Source: Branchiostoma floridae (lineage: Eukaryota; Chordata; Leptocardii; Amphioxiformes; Branchiostomatidae). Taken from it: a stretch of 64,000 bases of DNA. The notes beneath the pieces were generated by a model, which searched no databases, was not told where the DNA came from, and was given only the letters and a program-made list of their open reading frames with translations. The stretch spans positions 5,803,640-5,867,639 of the forward strand of contig NC_049994.1 of the NCBI RefSeq assembly GCF_000003815.2, in the 5' to 3' direction. Of the stretch, positions 50,301-62,567 are shown in pieces. Position numbers and translations under genes: made by a program. Position 1 is the stretch's first letter; each line of letters opens with the position of its first letter.

Positions 50301-53300
50301 ATATGGGGACTGTGATAACGTAATACTAGTGGCGCGCGGACACGAATACAATTTTCTAAGGTAATTGAGACAAACACATAAGAAAAACAAATTAACAGCT
50401 GTGAATTTCATATAGTTTATTTGTTCAGCTGATGTTTAACGTCATTGATTTAAAGCCCACGATCTTAACCTATGGCTTCTTCACGGCGCTGGGTACGAGC
50501 GTGAATAGGGCCTAAGCCTAACACAGATTTTGAAAGGATATTCCCGCCCCAATGCGTTTTGAGGCAGAGGTAAGAGGAGCACCCGTGTAATTTTTTGGAC
50601 TACTACTATATCTACGCGACTCAACCTCTGCTTGGGAGTAAGAGACTCAGAGAGACTATGGAAAAGATAGGAAAGGCTTTTAAGGCAAGTAAAAATTGAG
50701 GGGTAGGGCCATCGAAGAATCTTTTTTGCACCGGAGGGAGGGCCATCGAAAAAAATTATTTGAACCGGTTGAAGGGCCATGGAAAAATATACCAGACCTA
50801 ATATGCACTAGCCCTTAAGTAACGTCAAGTCCCTACTTTCAGTCTAAAACAATGCCTTTTATTCAGAACATTAGTAACAAATCAAAGGACGGGATTCATT
50901 GTACGAGGGTGAGTCAGAAAGTAATGCAAGTGGTTTCATAACAGAGTCGTTCTTTGATGGAATGAGTTGAAATTTGGCACAAAGGTTAAGACATATCTCC
51001 TTTTGAGGTTGAAATATCTAAATTTGTTGCTCATTATTCTATGAGTGACTGAGCTGCTTTCAAGGTGACCACACCCTTGGTATCCCGTCAGAAGAAAAGT
51101 GAGGTCAAATTAACGTACAATTAAGAATTTCCCTAAACCAATTTTCGCTATTGTAGGAGACAGAGCCTGCACATGTAATAAGCTGCATTTTTCTATAAGC
51201 CACATGCTTAATTTCAACTCTGAAATCCGAGCAGTTTTTCTTTTTTCGTTGCTGGTATAGAGTGAGGTATAAGCGGTCGTCAGGGTCATGAGATCTGTGG
51301 TGTTTTGATTAAAACTGCCTGTAGCCTTCTTTCCCATCAACAAAGAGAAATAAAACTTAGCACACTTTTGGGACTTTAAACAGTTAATAACTGTGTAAAG
51401 TTTCGTTTCTTTTGATTAATGAAAAAGTAGTCTTTTTACCAGGGCTTTAGCCAGCGTCCGTTTTTCCGTCAATTGACGGAAATTTACTGTGTCTGACGGA
51501 AAAATTCTAAAACCAATCCGTCAACCTTGACGGACAAAAATCCTAGGTGGAAGCTACAGGCGGCTTGGGGACGCTGTCCACGGCTGTAAAAGCCACACAC
51601 TGTTTGTTTTGCTATTGTTATGATTGTTGACAATGTGTGTCGGCGCTCTTTCGCATACGAAAACCGGTTTTTCAAGGTCTCAATGGCAACATTTACTACT
51701 TTGTAGTGTCATAGGAAAAATTAATTTTCGCGATTTTCACCACGATTGGAATTGGCTGACGGAAAAAAAATTCGAGCTGGCTAAAGCCCTGCTTTTTACC
51801 AACAACTCACGAATTCGCGTATAAATCCAAAAGCTCTATAACACAACTTATCACATCCTAGCAGCTGTAAATAAAGAACCATTATGAGTTTAGAGATGAA
51901 AATTGGCAAGCAGCCTATAGAGACATTTGGTATTATACATGTATAATTTCCACCTTCTACAGTGATTTTCAGTGGGTCATATTTAGAGGAATTGATAGCC
52001 TGACAAGCTACCAAGGGTGTGTTCATCTTGAAATCAACTCAGTTGCTCAAAAAAATGATAAAGACCAAATCTAAAACATTCAATCTCAAGAAGACATATA
52101 TCTCTACTTTTGTGCCAAATTTCAACTCAATTGATTAAAAATCGAGTCTGTTATGAAAATACTTGCATTACTTTCTGACTCACCCTCGTATAAAATGTGC
52201 CATTTAAGTCCTCAGGCTGTTTTTTTGTGTGTTATTCAAGCCAGATATCTTCACCCCAGACCTTTTGAAAAAATATTATTTATTCTTTTTTCGACATGTC
52301 GGTCCAACTTTTTTCTGAAAAAAAAAAGAGAAGCAACATATACATTTTTTGTAGATTTATCAATTGCATGGTTCTCCTTTGTTTATCTCCAGAACCCGGT
52401 GCATTCCTTGGACTTGAAAGTCTCCTTCAACTGTCCCTCGAAAAGAATGCAATCTCCTCCATTTCCAAGCATGTATTCAGGCACCTACGTCTCCTTACCT
52501 CCCTGTCACTATCCCACAACAACCTGCGGTCTGTGCCTGTAGATGCGCTCCTCCAACCCACAGCACTACGATTGGCAAACCTACAAGAAAACCGAATCAC
52601 TACAATAAATGACAAAGTCTTGTTGCTGAACCAAACCCACCACTTACGCCTTGAGATAGAAAATAACGAGCTGAACTGTAACAAGAATCTGGAATGGTTC
52701 ATCTGCAGCCTACCGGACCTGGGCTTTATTTCCAACCCCGAATCATTGAAGTGCGCATCACCAGCCGAACTGAGAGGTACTCTCCTCAGCACCTTGAGGA
52801 GTGATGTAGACCGAAGCAACATAAACATGTCACGTCAAAGGATCGGGTCTGTTGAAAGTTGTGATGACATGTACCTCACAACAGGCACTACAAGCATTGT
52901 CTCAGCAATTAGTTCATCAGTCAACACGCTCACTTACAATGAGGCGGTCCCAACCGAGGACTACACAGAGGCACCGTACACAAGCAACGTATCAGTCTCT
53001 GTGAAAACAACAGAGATGGACTATGTAGTTATCCTTCCAGGAGACAGAATCAGGAAGATTGACAACGACAGGACACATCTATATTATCTGTTTGCCATGA
53101 CCACTGCTGTCGTCATACCGCTCCTCTTTGTGTTCGCATCCGTGGCTATCCTCTCACTCTACAACTGCTGTGATGCCGAAGGTTTGGCCCAACGAAATGT
53201 AGCGAATGGGGACTCCTGTCAGAATATTGAACCGTACGCGGTTTGCACTTACGCTGAGTTACAGGCATCTGACAGAATATCAGCTACAGACGGACGACCG

Positions 53301-54977
53301 AACCCAACTCATGATCAGACATTAGAAGACAGCAGTATCGTTCAGCCATATGCCGTGACTTACATGGATGTTTCAGGGAAAGGGAAAAATGGCAAGCTTC
53401 CTCCATATGCAACAACAACATTACCTCCTGACCAGGCATCAGAAAACGATGATATTCAGCCATACGCCGTGACCTACATGGATGTTTCGGGTAAAGGGAA
53501 GAATGGCAATCTTCCGCCATATGCAACAACAACATTAGCTCCTGACCAGACATCAGAAGAAAACGATGAAGACCCAGGGCCACAGCTTCAGCCGTATTCA
53601 CTGACCCACTATGAAAAACCAGGGCCACAGCTTCAGTCGTATTCAGTGACTTACGATGAAGACCCAGGGCCACAGCTTCAGCCGTATGCAGTGACCCACG
53701 ATGAAGACCCAGGGCCACAGCTTCAGCCTTATTCAGTGACCCACGATGAAGACCCAGGGCCACAGCTTCAGCCGTATGCAGTGACCCACGATGAAGACCC
53801 AGGACCACAGCTTCAGCCGTATGCAGTGACCCACGATGAAGACCCAACACCACAGCTTCAGCCGTATGCAGTCACCCACGATGAAGACCCAGGGCCACAG
53901 CTTCAGCCGTATGCAGTGACCCACGATGAAGACCCAACACCACAGCTTCAGCCGTATGCAGTGACCCACGATGAAGACCCAGGGCCACAGCTTCAGCTGT
54001 ATGCAGTGACCCACGATGAAGACCCAACACCACAGCTTCAGCCGTATTCAGTGACCCACGATGAAGACCCAGGGCCACAATTTCAGTCGTATTCAGTGAC
54101 CCACGATGAAGACCCAGGGCCACAGCTTCAGCCATATGCAGTGACCCACGATGAAGACCCAGGGCCACAGCTTCAGCCGTATGCAGTGACCCACGATGAA
54201 TACCCAACACCACAGCTTCAGCCGTATGCAGTCACCCACGATGAAGACCCAACACCACAGCTTCAGCCGTATGCAGTGACCCACGATGAAGACCCAGGGC
54301 CACAGCTTCAGTCGTATTCAGTGACCCACGATGAAGACCCAGGGCCACAGCTTCAGTCGTATGCAGTGACCCACGATGAAGACCCAACACCACAGCTTCA
54401 GCCGTATGCAGTGACCCACGATGAAGACCCAGGGCCACAGCTTCAGCCGTATGCAGTGACCCACGATGAAGACCCAGGACCACAGCTTCAGCCTTATTCA
54501 GTGACCCACGATGAAGACCCAGGGCCACAGCTTCAGCCGTATGCAGTGACCCACGATGAAGACCCAACACCACAGCTTCAGTCGTATGCAGTGACCCACG
54601 ATGAAGATCCAGGACCACAGCTTCAGCCGTATGCAGTGACCCACGATGAAGACCCAGGGCCACAGCTTCAGCCGTATTCAGTGACCCACGATGAAGACCC
54701 AGGACCACAGCTTCAGCCGTATTCAGTGACCCACGATGAAGACCCAGGGCCACAGCTTCAGCCGTATTCAGTGACCCACGATGAAGACCCAGGGCCACAG
54801 CTTCAGCCGTATTCAGTGACCCACGATGAAGACCCAGGACCACAGCTTCAGCCGTATTCAGTGACCCACGATGAAGACCCAGAGCCACAGCTTCAGCCTT
54901 CTGCGGTGACTCAGTATGAAGACCCAGGACCACATCCCCAGCCTTCTGTACCGATCATGATGAGTGACGGTGAGTGA
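46852..54977 (+). CDS. LRR transmembrane receptor with ITIM-like sites and a 15-residue tyrosine repeat tail
   Basis: Two exons, 46852-47326 and 52393-54977, join in phase 1 to give 1019 residues. The start ATG has A at -3. A hydrophobic signal peptide (about residues 5-22, ALLVLLLVSNRLYFVV) is followed by a Cys-rich cap, about five leucine-rich repeats, a C-terminal LRR cap (NNELNCNKNLEWFIC ... LKCASP), a Ser/Thr-rich stem and one membrane span (YLFAMTTAVVIPLLFVFASV, near residue 395-418). The tail has CTYAELQ, two PYAVTYMDV motifs (VTYMDV fits the ITIM pattern) and about 30 tandem units of the type DPGPQLQPYAVTHDE. Such receptors are typical of cell adhesion or innate immunity; the inhibitory role is inferred. 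A GTGAGT at 54970 just before the stop could instead be a splice donor into the N gap. No family name assigned. Confidence 0.88.
47937..49230. mobile_element. DNA transposon of family 4, 1.3 kb, TTA duplication
   Basis: Left AGGTGGGCTCCCACTGCACT then CGCGTCGCGCTTGCGTCGCT; right is complementary and ends GCAGTGGGAGCCCACCT. TTA flanks both sides (47934-47936, 49231-49233), which fits PIF/Harbinger-type insertion. No transposase frame remains. Confidence 0.85.
49593..50641. mobile_element. Outer element with CTCCAAGCAGAGGTTGAGTC ends
   Basis: TTACTCTCCAAGCAGAGGTT at the left and AACCTCTGCTTGGGAGTAA at the right form inverted termini 1 kb apart. The inner element 49868-50057 has similar ends, so one copy may have inserted into another. 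Confidence 0.7.
49868..50057. mobile_element. MITE family 1, nested copy
   Basis: TAGTCTCCAAGCAGACCCAA at the left and TTGGGTCTGCTTGGAGACTA at the right, with GGCCGGC blocks inside as in 2357-2545. Confidence 0.85.
50904..52198. mobile_element. Tc1/mariner-type element with TA duplication
   Basis: Left CGAGGGTGAGTCAGAAAGTA and right TACTTTCTGACTCACCCTCG are perfect inverted ends, flanked by TA. Longer, weaker complementarity continues for about 100 bp (AGTTGAAATTTGGCAC / GTGCCAAATTTCAACT). No transposase frame. It is interrupted by 51440-51791. Confidence 0.85.
51440..51791. mobile_element. hAT-type MITE with perfect 8-bp duplication, nested
   Basis: Ends CAGGGCTTTAGCCAGC and GCTGGCTAAAGCCCTG are perfect complements; CTTTTTAC flanks both (51432-51439 and 51792-51799). 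It lies inside the mariner-type element. Confidence 0.93.
52393..54977 (+). CDS. LRR receptor exon 2
   Basis: 2585 nt. Begins PGAFLGLESLLQLSLEKNAI after TATCTCCAG and contains the remaining LRRs, C-terminal cap, stem, membrane span and the whole cytoplasmic tail. The 5.07 kb intron before it contains at least five transposable elements. Confidence 0.9.
53565..54920 (+). repeat. 45-bp coding minisatellite: 15-residue tyrosine repeat
   Basis: Thirty in-frame units; the consensus is DPGPQLQPYAVTHDE with variants DPTPQLQ, QSY and YSV. All but the last one or two keep the tyrosine. The near-identity at DNA level points to recent expansion, while the absence of frameshifts shows that the reading frame is kept. 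Confidence 0.95.
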
Positions 54978-55018
54978 ATGAGTACCGAACAATGTTGGGA
55001 CTTGGGGCCAGACACATG

Positions 55019-55201
55019 NNNNNNNNNNNNNNNNNNNNNNNNNNNNNNNNNNNNNNNNNNNNNNNNNNNNNNNNNNNNNNNNNNNNNNNNNNNNNNNNNN
55101 NNNNNNNNNNNNNNNNNNNNNNNNNNNNNNNNNNNNNNNNNNNNNNNNNNNNNNNNNNNNNNNNNNNNNNNNNNNNNNNNNNNNNNNNNNNNNNNNNNNN
55201 N
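55019..55201. other. Assembly gap, 183 N
   Basis: Run of 183 N directly after the LRR receptor stop. The odd length suggests an estimated gap. Confidence 0.99.
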
Positions 55202-55659
55202 TGTTGTGTAAACCTTTAATCATCACAAGCGATTTGTGTCAAGTCCAGTTGTTATGTAGACTGAAATTCTAACTGGGTTTACATTTTAAGTCAAACAAAT
55301 CATCGAATGGAATTACCTAAAGACAAATCCTTGGATAATTTTGACCCCGCTTAACTTCAGCCACTAAGTGCCTCTTCTGTGGCAGAAATGATATTCACCA
55401 TTACTTATGGTCATTGGAAAGAAACTAAAAGCTGAATACATTGAGAAACAAACTACCAAAGTGCCGCTGCACTAGCTCAACACCTTCTTGTTTCACAACA
55501 TAGGATTCAGGGATTTGGATGTAGTGGCCTTTCCGAAGGTCCCGTCAGTAGATATCATCAACTTAAGTAAATTTTACCGATAAAACAACCACATGTATCT
55601 ACAAGGATAGATAATGATACATGTAATAACTACCATCATAGCATTCACCATTAATCAGC

Positions 55660-57590
55660 AAAATACGACTCACACTTGAATGTGGTGGCGATTTAGAAAG
55701 TTAGCATTTGTTCAGTTTCACGTACAAAATACTACTCACAGTTGAATATGGTAGCGATTTAGAAAGTTTGCATTTGATCAGTTTCACAAAATACGACCCA
55801 CATTTCAATGTGGTGACGATTTAGAAGTTTGCATTCGTCTCACAGTTGAATGTGGTGGCCATTTAGAAAGTTTGCATTTGTTCAGTTTCACAAAATGCGA
55901 CTCACCGTTGAATGTGGTGGCCATTTAGAAAGTTTGCATTTGTTCAGTTTCACAAAATACGACTCACATTTAAATGTGGTAGTGATTTAGAAAGTTTGCA
56001 TTTGTTCAGTTTCACAAAATGCGACTCACCGTTGAGTGTGTTGGTGATTTAGAAAGTTTGCATTTGTTCAGTTTCACAAAATACGACTCATATTTCAATG
56101 TGGTGGCGATTTAGAAAGTTTGCATTTGTTCAGTTTCACAAAATGCGACTCACATTTAACTGTGGAAGTGATTTAGAAAGTTTGCATTTGTTCGGTTTCA
56201 CAAAATACGACTCATATTTCAATGTGGTGGCGATTTAGAAAGTTTGCATTTGTTCAGTTTCACAAAATGCGACTCACATTTAACTGTGGTAGTGATTTAG
56301 AAAGTTTGCATTTGTTCGGTTTCACAAAATACGACTCATATTTCAATGTGGTGGCGATTTAGAAAGTTTGCATTTGTTCAGTTTCACAAAATACGACTCA
56401 TATTTCAATGTGTTGGCGATTTAGAAAGTTTGCATTTGTTCAGTTTCACAAAATGCGACTCACATTTCAATGTGGTGACGATTTAGAAAGTTTGCATCTG
56501 TTCAGTTTCACAAAATGCGACTCACCGTTGATGTGTTGGCGATTTAGAAAGTTTGTATTTGTTCAGTTTCACAAAATGCGACTCACATTTAACTGTGGTA
56601 GTGATTTAGAAAGTTTGCATTTGTTCGGTTTCACAAAATACGACTTATATTTCAATGTGGTGGCGATTTAGAAAGTTTGCATTTGTTCAGTTTCACAAAA
56701 TGCGACTCACATTTAACTGTGGTAGTGATTTAGAAAGTTTGCATTTGTTCGGTTTCACAAAATACGACTCATATTTCAATGTGGTGGCGATTTAGAAAGT
56801 TTGCATTTGTTCAGTTTCACAAAATACGACTCATATTTCAATGTGTTGGCGATTTAGAAAGTTTGCATTTATTCAGTTTCACAAAATGCGACTCACATTT
56901 CAATGTGGTGACGATTTAGAAAGTTTGCATCTGTTCAGTTTCACAAAATGCGACTCACCGTTGATGTGTTGGCGATTTAGAAAGTTTGTATTTGTTCAGT
57001 TTCACAAAATAAGACTCACATTTGAATGTGGTGGCCATTTAGAAAGTTTGCATTTGTTCAGTTTCACAAAATGCGACCCACATTTGAATGTGGCGGCGAT
57101 TTAGATAGTTTGCATTTGTTCAGTTTCACAAAATGCGACACATGATTGAATGTGGTGGCGATTTAGAAAGTTTGCATTTGTTCAGTTTCACAAAATACGA
57201 CTCACACTTGAATGTGGTGGCGACTTAGAAAGTTTGCATTTGTTCAGTTTCACAAAATGCGACCCACATTTGAATGTGGTAGTGATTTAGAAAGTTTGCA
57301 TTTGTTCAGTTTCACAAAATGCGACACATAATTGAATGTGGTGGCCATTTAGAAAGTTTGCATTTGTTCAGTTTCACAAAATACGACTCACATTTGAATG
57401 TGGTGGTGATTTAGAAAGTTTGCATTTGTTCAGTTTCACAAAATACGACTCACACTTGAATGTGGTGACGATTTAGAAAGTTTGCATTTGTTCAGTTTCA
57501 CAAAATACGACTCTCACTTGAATGTGGTGGCGATTTAGAAAGTTTGCATTTGTTCAGTTTCACAAATGTGTGGTGGCGATTCAGAAAGTG
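55660..57590. repeat. 62-bp satellite
   Basis: About 31 units of TTGAATGTGGTGGCGATTTA, GAAAGTTTGCATTTGTTCAG, TTTCACAAAATACGACTCAC, AC. A seven-unit block of 433 bp is repeated (compare 56408 and 56841). Short ORFs in it are artefacts. Confidence 0.96.
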
Positions 57591-57769
57591 ACAATTGTCA
57601 GGAAATGTACACTCGACCTCTCATGATGTTGTTGCAGAATTGCTAAACTTGCCTTCAGTTGTGAGAACTTGGTGGTTGTTCTACTTTAATGTATGCTAGC
57701 TTTCTTGGTCTAAGTATATTGTTCGTTACCTTTGCTTGAAATAAAGACTGATATATGCATATATGAAGC

Positions 57770-57891
57770 CATGTGTGTTTCTGCGTGTATTCATGTGTGT
57801 TCATTATGTATGTATATGTATATGTATTTGTTTGTTTGCACATGCGTGTGCCCGTGTGTTTATATGTGTGTGCATGTGAATGGGTGTGTAT

Positions 57892-57932
<41 letters not shown>

Positions 57933-57964
57933 TACGTGAGTGTGTGCATGTGTGTGTTTGTGTT

Positions 57965-58028
<64 letters not shown>

Positions 58029-58040
58029 AATGTGTGTGTG
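57770..58040. repeat. GT microsatellite
   Basis: Imperfect then pure (GT)n; the pure part is at about 57970-58022. Confidence 0.97.
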
Positions 58041-58323
58041 TCACTGGCTTCGCAATTAAGTTTCATGTCAACCACATATAAAAGAGCATCAGCACAACGA
58101 CAGTAAAGACTACTAAAGACGTGTTTCATCTCTAACGTAATGACCTACAAATCATTTCTGAATACTCCAAAATGAAAACATGAGCAATTGCTGCAGACTA
58201 ATGTATAATGTCATCGGGACCAGACAAAGATTACGAGCCGCAATATAAAAAATTACATACATACTTAGATGATTAAAAATGCATGGAAACATCATAGCGC
58301 ATTTCTATATGTAACATACATCC

Positions 58324-58527
58324 TCATAATTCCACCAGATGACATTATACCGCCACCTCAAAAAACGTTGTTATAGAGGCCTTCTCAAGATTGTCTTCAG
58401 CACCTAAATATCTGAATTGTATTACATTTAAGATATTTAACATTCGGTGTTCAAGACAATCTTGGGGAGACCTCTATACTAACGTTGTTTTGAGGTGGCG
58501 GTATAATGGCACCTGGTGGAATTATGA
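58324..58527. mobile_element. Palindromic MITE (TCATAATTCCACCAG ends)
   Basis: The left TCATAATTCCACCAGATG and ATTATACCGCCACCTCAAAA pair with the right TTTTGAGGTGGCGGTATAAT and CACCTGGTGGAATTATGA. About 204 bp. Confidence 0.88.
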
Positions 58528-59857
58528 TAGTCGATGTTAATCAAGCTTTGCTCTCGAGCCAAAGTACTTGTATGCTTGAAGCATTTCTAGTCAGCTATCC
58601 AACAGACTGAGTCAAACACACACAGTCATACAATTCAGCCAAAGTTTTCAGTCAAGCATACACGTACATTCAAACTAACGTTCCTTGAAACAAAGCCGTG
58701 TCGAAGACTTCGCAAATCTTTTCTCCACAATGCATCTAAAACTCCTCAAGAGACTAATATGTATCAATATTGGCAACTGACCCAGCTCGACCCAGATAAT
58801 GCCTAAACATAACAAATTAATACAAAGTTTGGTAGTTCCTGTGAGATTTGAGAAAATCTGTAAGTGGTCTAGACAACTTGAGGCAAGGCGTTACTTCTTC
58901 TACCTTTGGTCATCTAACGTTAGCTGACCTTTATTAGTTGTGTACATACATTCGTTACTTTAAAAAACAGTAGATCTTTTACTTATTAGGGAGATACGTC
59001 AATAAGCATTTCGTCAGTGTTCTGAACATTTGAGTCTCTAAACTTTGCTTGGTACTACCGAAAGTACATTTAAAATGTCATCTCAATATCCTGTTGATCT
59101 TTAAAGAAGCGAAAATAGGTGCACCACGAATAAAGGTCAACTAACGTTATATGTTGTGCGTGAAGAATTTTCACTGTGTTCAATGTGCTGTTATCCAGAG
59201 TCAAACATGCATTCAGATGAAGGTCATCGGAGACAAAGTCGTCAAAGAGCTCTCACAAAAATGTGAAGATGCGTCAAACCCAGTTGTTATGTAAACCTAA
59301 ATCTGAATTGGAATAAATCATCTTACATTTTAGTCGTTAAATGGAATTACCAATAGATCAAACCGCGGATGACTTCGACCAAAGCCCAAAAGTCAGCCCA
59401 TGCGTCATGTGCTTTAGCTCCGTTCGGCGGCAAAAGTTGTATGACCCGCCCCGAGGTGTATATGGTGTCATAACGCCTGGTCCTTTGCTATAACCACTGA
59501 ATAAAAACACCGAGAATTACGAGCAGGCGGGTCATTAAAGTTATTATCATATAGCCTACCCAAACTTGAAAACTCCTGTATGACGCATAGATCCCTGAAG
59601 CTTGGTACTATACGTGTGAATTCCTTTGTCGAATTTCTGAAAATTCACATTTGTACATACATACAATGTACATACATTTGTAAGGAGATTACAGATTGCA
59701 TTTTGAAACCAAAATTTCCACAGAAAATATTCGAAACATTGCAGTCTTTGGCTTTTTAGAACAACAAAACTCACTATCAATGTTAACAGAAGGATCCATT
59801 CTCCCTTGCAGTCTGTACTTATCAACTTTTGCCAGAATGGCCAAGGTTATGTTTTAA

Positions 59858-60080
59858 CCTTGTGCGTCTGTTTGTCCCTGTATCTGTGACCAGCATAACT
59901 CGAGAAGACTTCGATGGATGCTGATGATATTTAGTGGGTGGGTAGGGGTCGTTAAAACAAAGGGGGAGTTCGATAATGGGGTCCCTTGCGGCTTGCTAAT
60001 GTACTGCAGCGGAACCTCCATGTTTGATATCTCGCGTTCTGGACACGCTGCGGTCGTGATTTTTGAGCGCTATCTATGTT
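59858..60080 (+). repeat. Fragment of dispersed family 3
   Basis: ACCAGCATAACTCGAGAAGA, GATGATATTTAGTGGGTGGG and GTACTGCAGCGGAACCTCC in the same order as in 15340-15490. Confidence 0.65.
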
Positions 60081-60825
60081 AACGCTCACAATTTCTATTT
60101 CGAGTGATGAATAGGTTTGATAAGTAGGGACATCATCCACTTTCCCTGGAGTACTTTTGGCCTTTTTGATGATTCTCAAATCATATTTTTGTGATACCGA
60201 AATCATCCAAATTGGTGCTTTGTTTATTTGCTTAGCCACTATTAAAGAGGGAAATAGAATGTATGAACAATGGATATTTCTTGTCAATATCAACTATGTT
60301 TACTCGATAAGATCTCAAAGTAACGAAACTATTTTTTATTCCTTGGTATAATATTCTAAATCATGTGGAAAGCTTTTCTAAAACACTCGTATTTTGATAA
60401 CCTCTTTAACTTCTAGATGAAAGAGTTGCAGTTTCAGCTTTCAAAACTTTTCTCCACGCCATTATGTCAAAAATGAAAACATGAGCAATTCATAAAATAT
60501 ACCTAACTCGACAACTGGTCTAGACAATTGGCAATAGAATATTGCAATATGCATGCGTGCATGCTATTTTTAACGTTAGTATTTATATTTGTGCGTGTGT
60601 AATTAGTGCGTCTGGTGTGTGTTTGTGTTTGTTTGTCTGTGTGTGTGAAAAAATATCTAACTGTATTTTGAGACAACGACAAAGTAACTTCTAGGTATGA
60701 TAAGTGAATCTGCAAGATAACAAAGTGCGCATGGGTGAGGCAGATCAGTTCTCATATGTGTGTGTGTGTAGGGGGGGGGGGGCGCATCACAACCTAACGC
60801 GCTCCCAGCTGAGCTATTCTTTATA

Positions 60826-61048
60826 TCCCCTTTCCACTAGGACGGCGCTCTCACCACGCTCTCTGCGACCTAACATTTTACATATCGCTCAATGAATTGA
60901 ATGGAAAGGGAACGAATCTTTTTACACTTTGTGCGTCTTGTTGTCTTCTCGTTTTGTTTCATATACCCAGTGTGAAAGCGAAGGATACACATATCCTATT
61001 TAGGTCGCAATGAGAGCGCAGCGCGATCGCCTTCTAGTGGAAAGGGAC
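60826..61048. mobile_element. Palindromic MITE (TCCCCTTTCCACTAG ends)
   Basis: TCCCCTTTCCACTAGGACGG at the left pairs with CTTCTAGTGGAAAGGGA at the right; GAGCGCAGCGCGATCG and CGGCGCTCTC are inner complements. Confidence 0.75.
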
Positions 61049-62037
61049 AAAACTGCACCTGTTGACAAGCGGTCTGTATTTACACTAAGACGATCTGCTC
61101 CAGTTCTACCGAGACATTCAGAAGGTGTGGCTAGGTCACGTATTGCTCGCAAACATAGAAAACTGCGCTGACAAAGCTATCAGATATCTGTTGGCACAAC
61201 GTAGCATTGTTTGGACTAAAAAAGTAGTCACATATACAATGTCAACGTCAACGACAGGCGCACACAAAGAACGGTCTGCAAGAATGAAAAACATGTTGAC
61301 ACAAAGTAATGGTTTCATTTTGGCGATGTAGGTTTTTGCTATTTACTTGGTTTTTATTGGCCATGATTATGTGGTTAGAAGCACCACATTTTAGATCTGT
61401 CTGCAGCTGGTCCATTTTTTGTTTTAAATAATTCTGCAACAAAATAGAGCAACATTCAAACTTAGAAATATGATACTCCTTGAGTCAACAAGAGAGCATT
61501 AGGTAATCATTCAAAGTCGCTCAACCAAGAAGTTAGTCTGATTGGAGGCTGAAGGTCTGTGTTCTTTGTCAAGTTCGGCCATCTATAGATTGCGTCTGCG
61601 CGTTTGTGTTCCCCAGTGACAAAGTTATTAGTGCAAGACAGAGTAAATAGAACAAAGCAGGCGTCAAATCGGTGTCACTTTACGCGTGGGAGGATGAACA
61701 AGAGGTATTTGCCGCTGAAAAAAATATTTCAAATTCTACATTACTCGTACTCACCGGATTCAAATCTTGTTAAACGGTTGAAATGATTTATGTCGTGGTG
61801 AATTTCCAATGAATTGTATTGAGTTCAGTACGTTTTAAGCTAAGTCTATATGTTTACCCTGTGAATGTTTGCCATGTATTGTCAACAGGTTGGACTGCAC
61901 TGCATATAAACTGTGCCTCACAGGTAGTGTTGAGTCAATCAATAACTCTTTTCGTGCAGTCAAGGCGATATGAATCTAGTTTATCAATCTTTGCTCTTTA
62001 AGCCACAATAGAGGATTGACAATGAAATATCTATGGA

Positions 62038-62405
62038 AGTGGTTCAAGCCGTGTGGTTAGAGTGGCAGCCCTAGAATTAAGACCTTCGGTGTTAAAACCC
62101 CTGACAGGACCCAATGTTGTGCTATGGGAAAGATGCAAAATGAGTACCTAGCTTCTGTTTAGGGATGTCCCTTGGATAAGACGTTAAAATGGAGATCCCA
62201 TGTTTGATAGAACTACACCTAAAGCACGGTAAAGAACCCACCAAACATTTAGAAGCGAGTAGGTGTCTTTCCCGGCGTGAGTGGTTCAAAATCTTAGTCC
62301 TGTGACCACACCTGGGACAATTGTCGTATTGGGGTCACCTGAGTTAGCACCAAATGGAAACCACTCCAGACCCAGCCTTTACCAATTGTAACCTGTATAC
62401 ATGTA
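62038..62405 (+). repeat. SINE-like repeat, family B
   Basis: Starts AAGCCGTGTGGTTAGAGTGG (A-box-like) and has ordered features such as CGGTAAAGAACCCACC and GACCACACCTGGGACAATTG seen in invertebrate tRNA-derived repeats. Assignment by style only. Confidence 0.45.
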
Positions 62406-62567
62406 AGCTACTCGCAATTCAGCCCGTAGCTGACAGGGAAAAGAGATCAGTCGGCCGACCCAACAGCAATGTTATATTAGTAGACAGTTTGCTGATATTT
62501 AAGTCTTTGCATTAAGTTAAAAACATAGCATATCAACATGCTAACGCCGTCGTTGTGAAAAAGGGGG

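Noticed and set aside
53284-54933. Antisense ORFs (GLHRGSLHTAEAVAL type) across the receptor tail
   Set aside because: They are shadows of the 45-bp coding repeat. The plus frame has a signal peptide, LRRs and a membrane span; the antisense has none.
57655-58129. His/Thr-rich and Cys/Val-rich ORFs
   Set aside because: They are translations of GT/CA microsatellite. The same applies to 45889-46121 and 63512-63934.
59556-59825. Minus-strand ORF with ILLLTLIVSFVVL as a possible next exon after 62812
   Set aside because: The phase does not match the exon at 62812-62931 and there is no similarity to a known protein.
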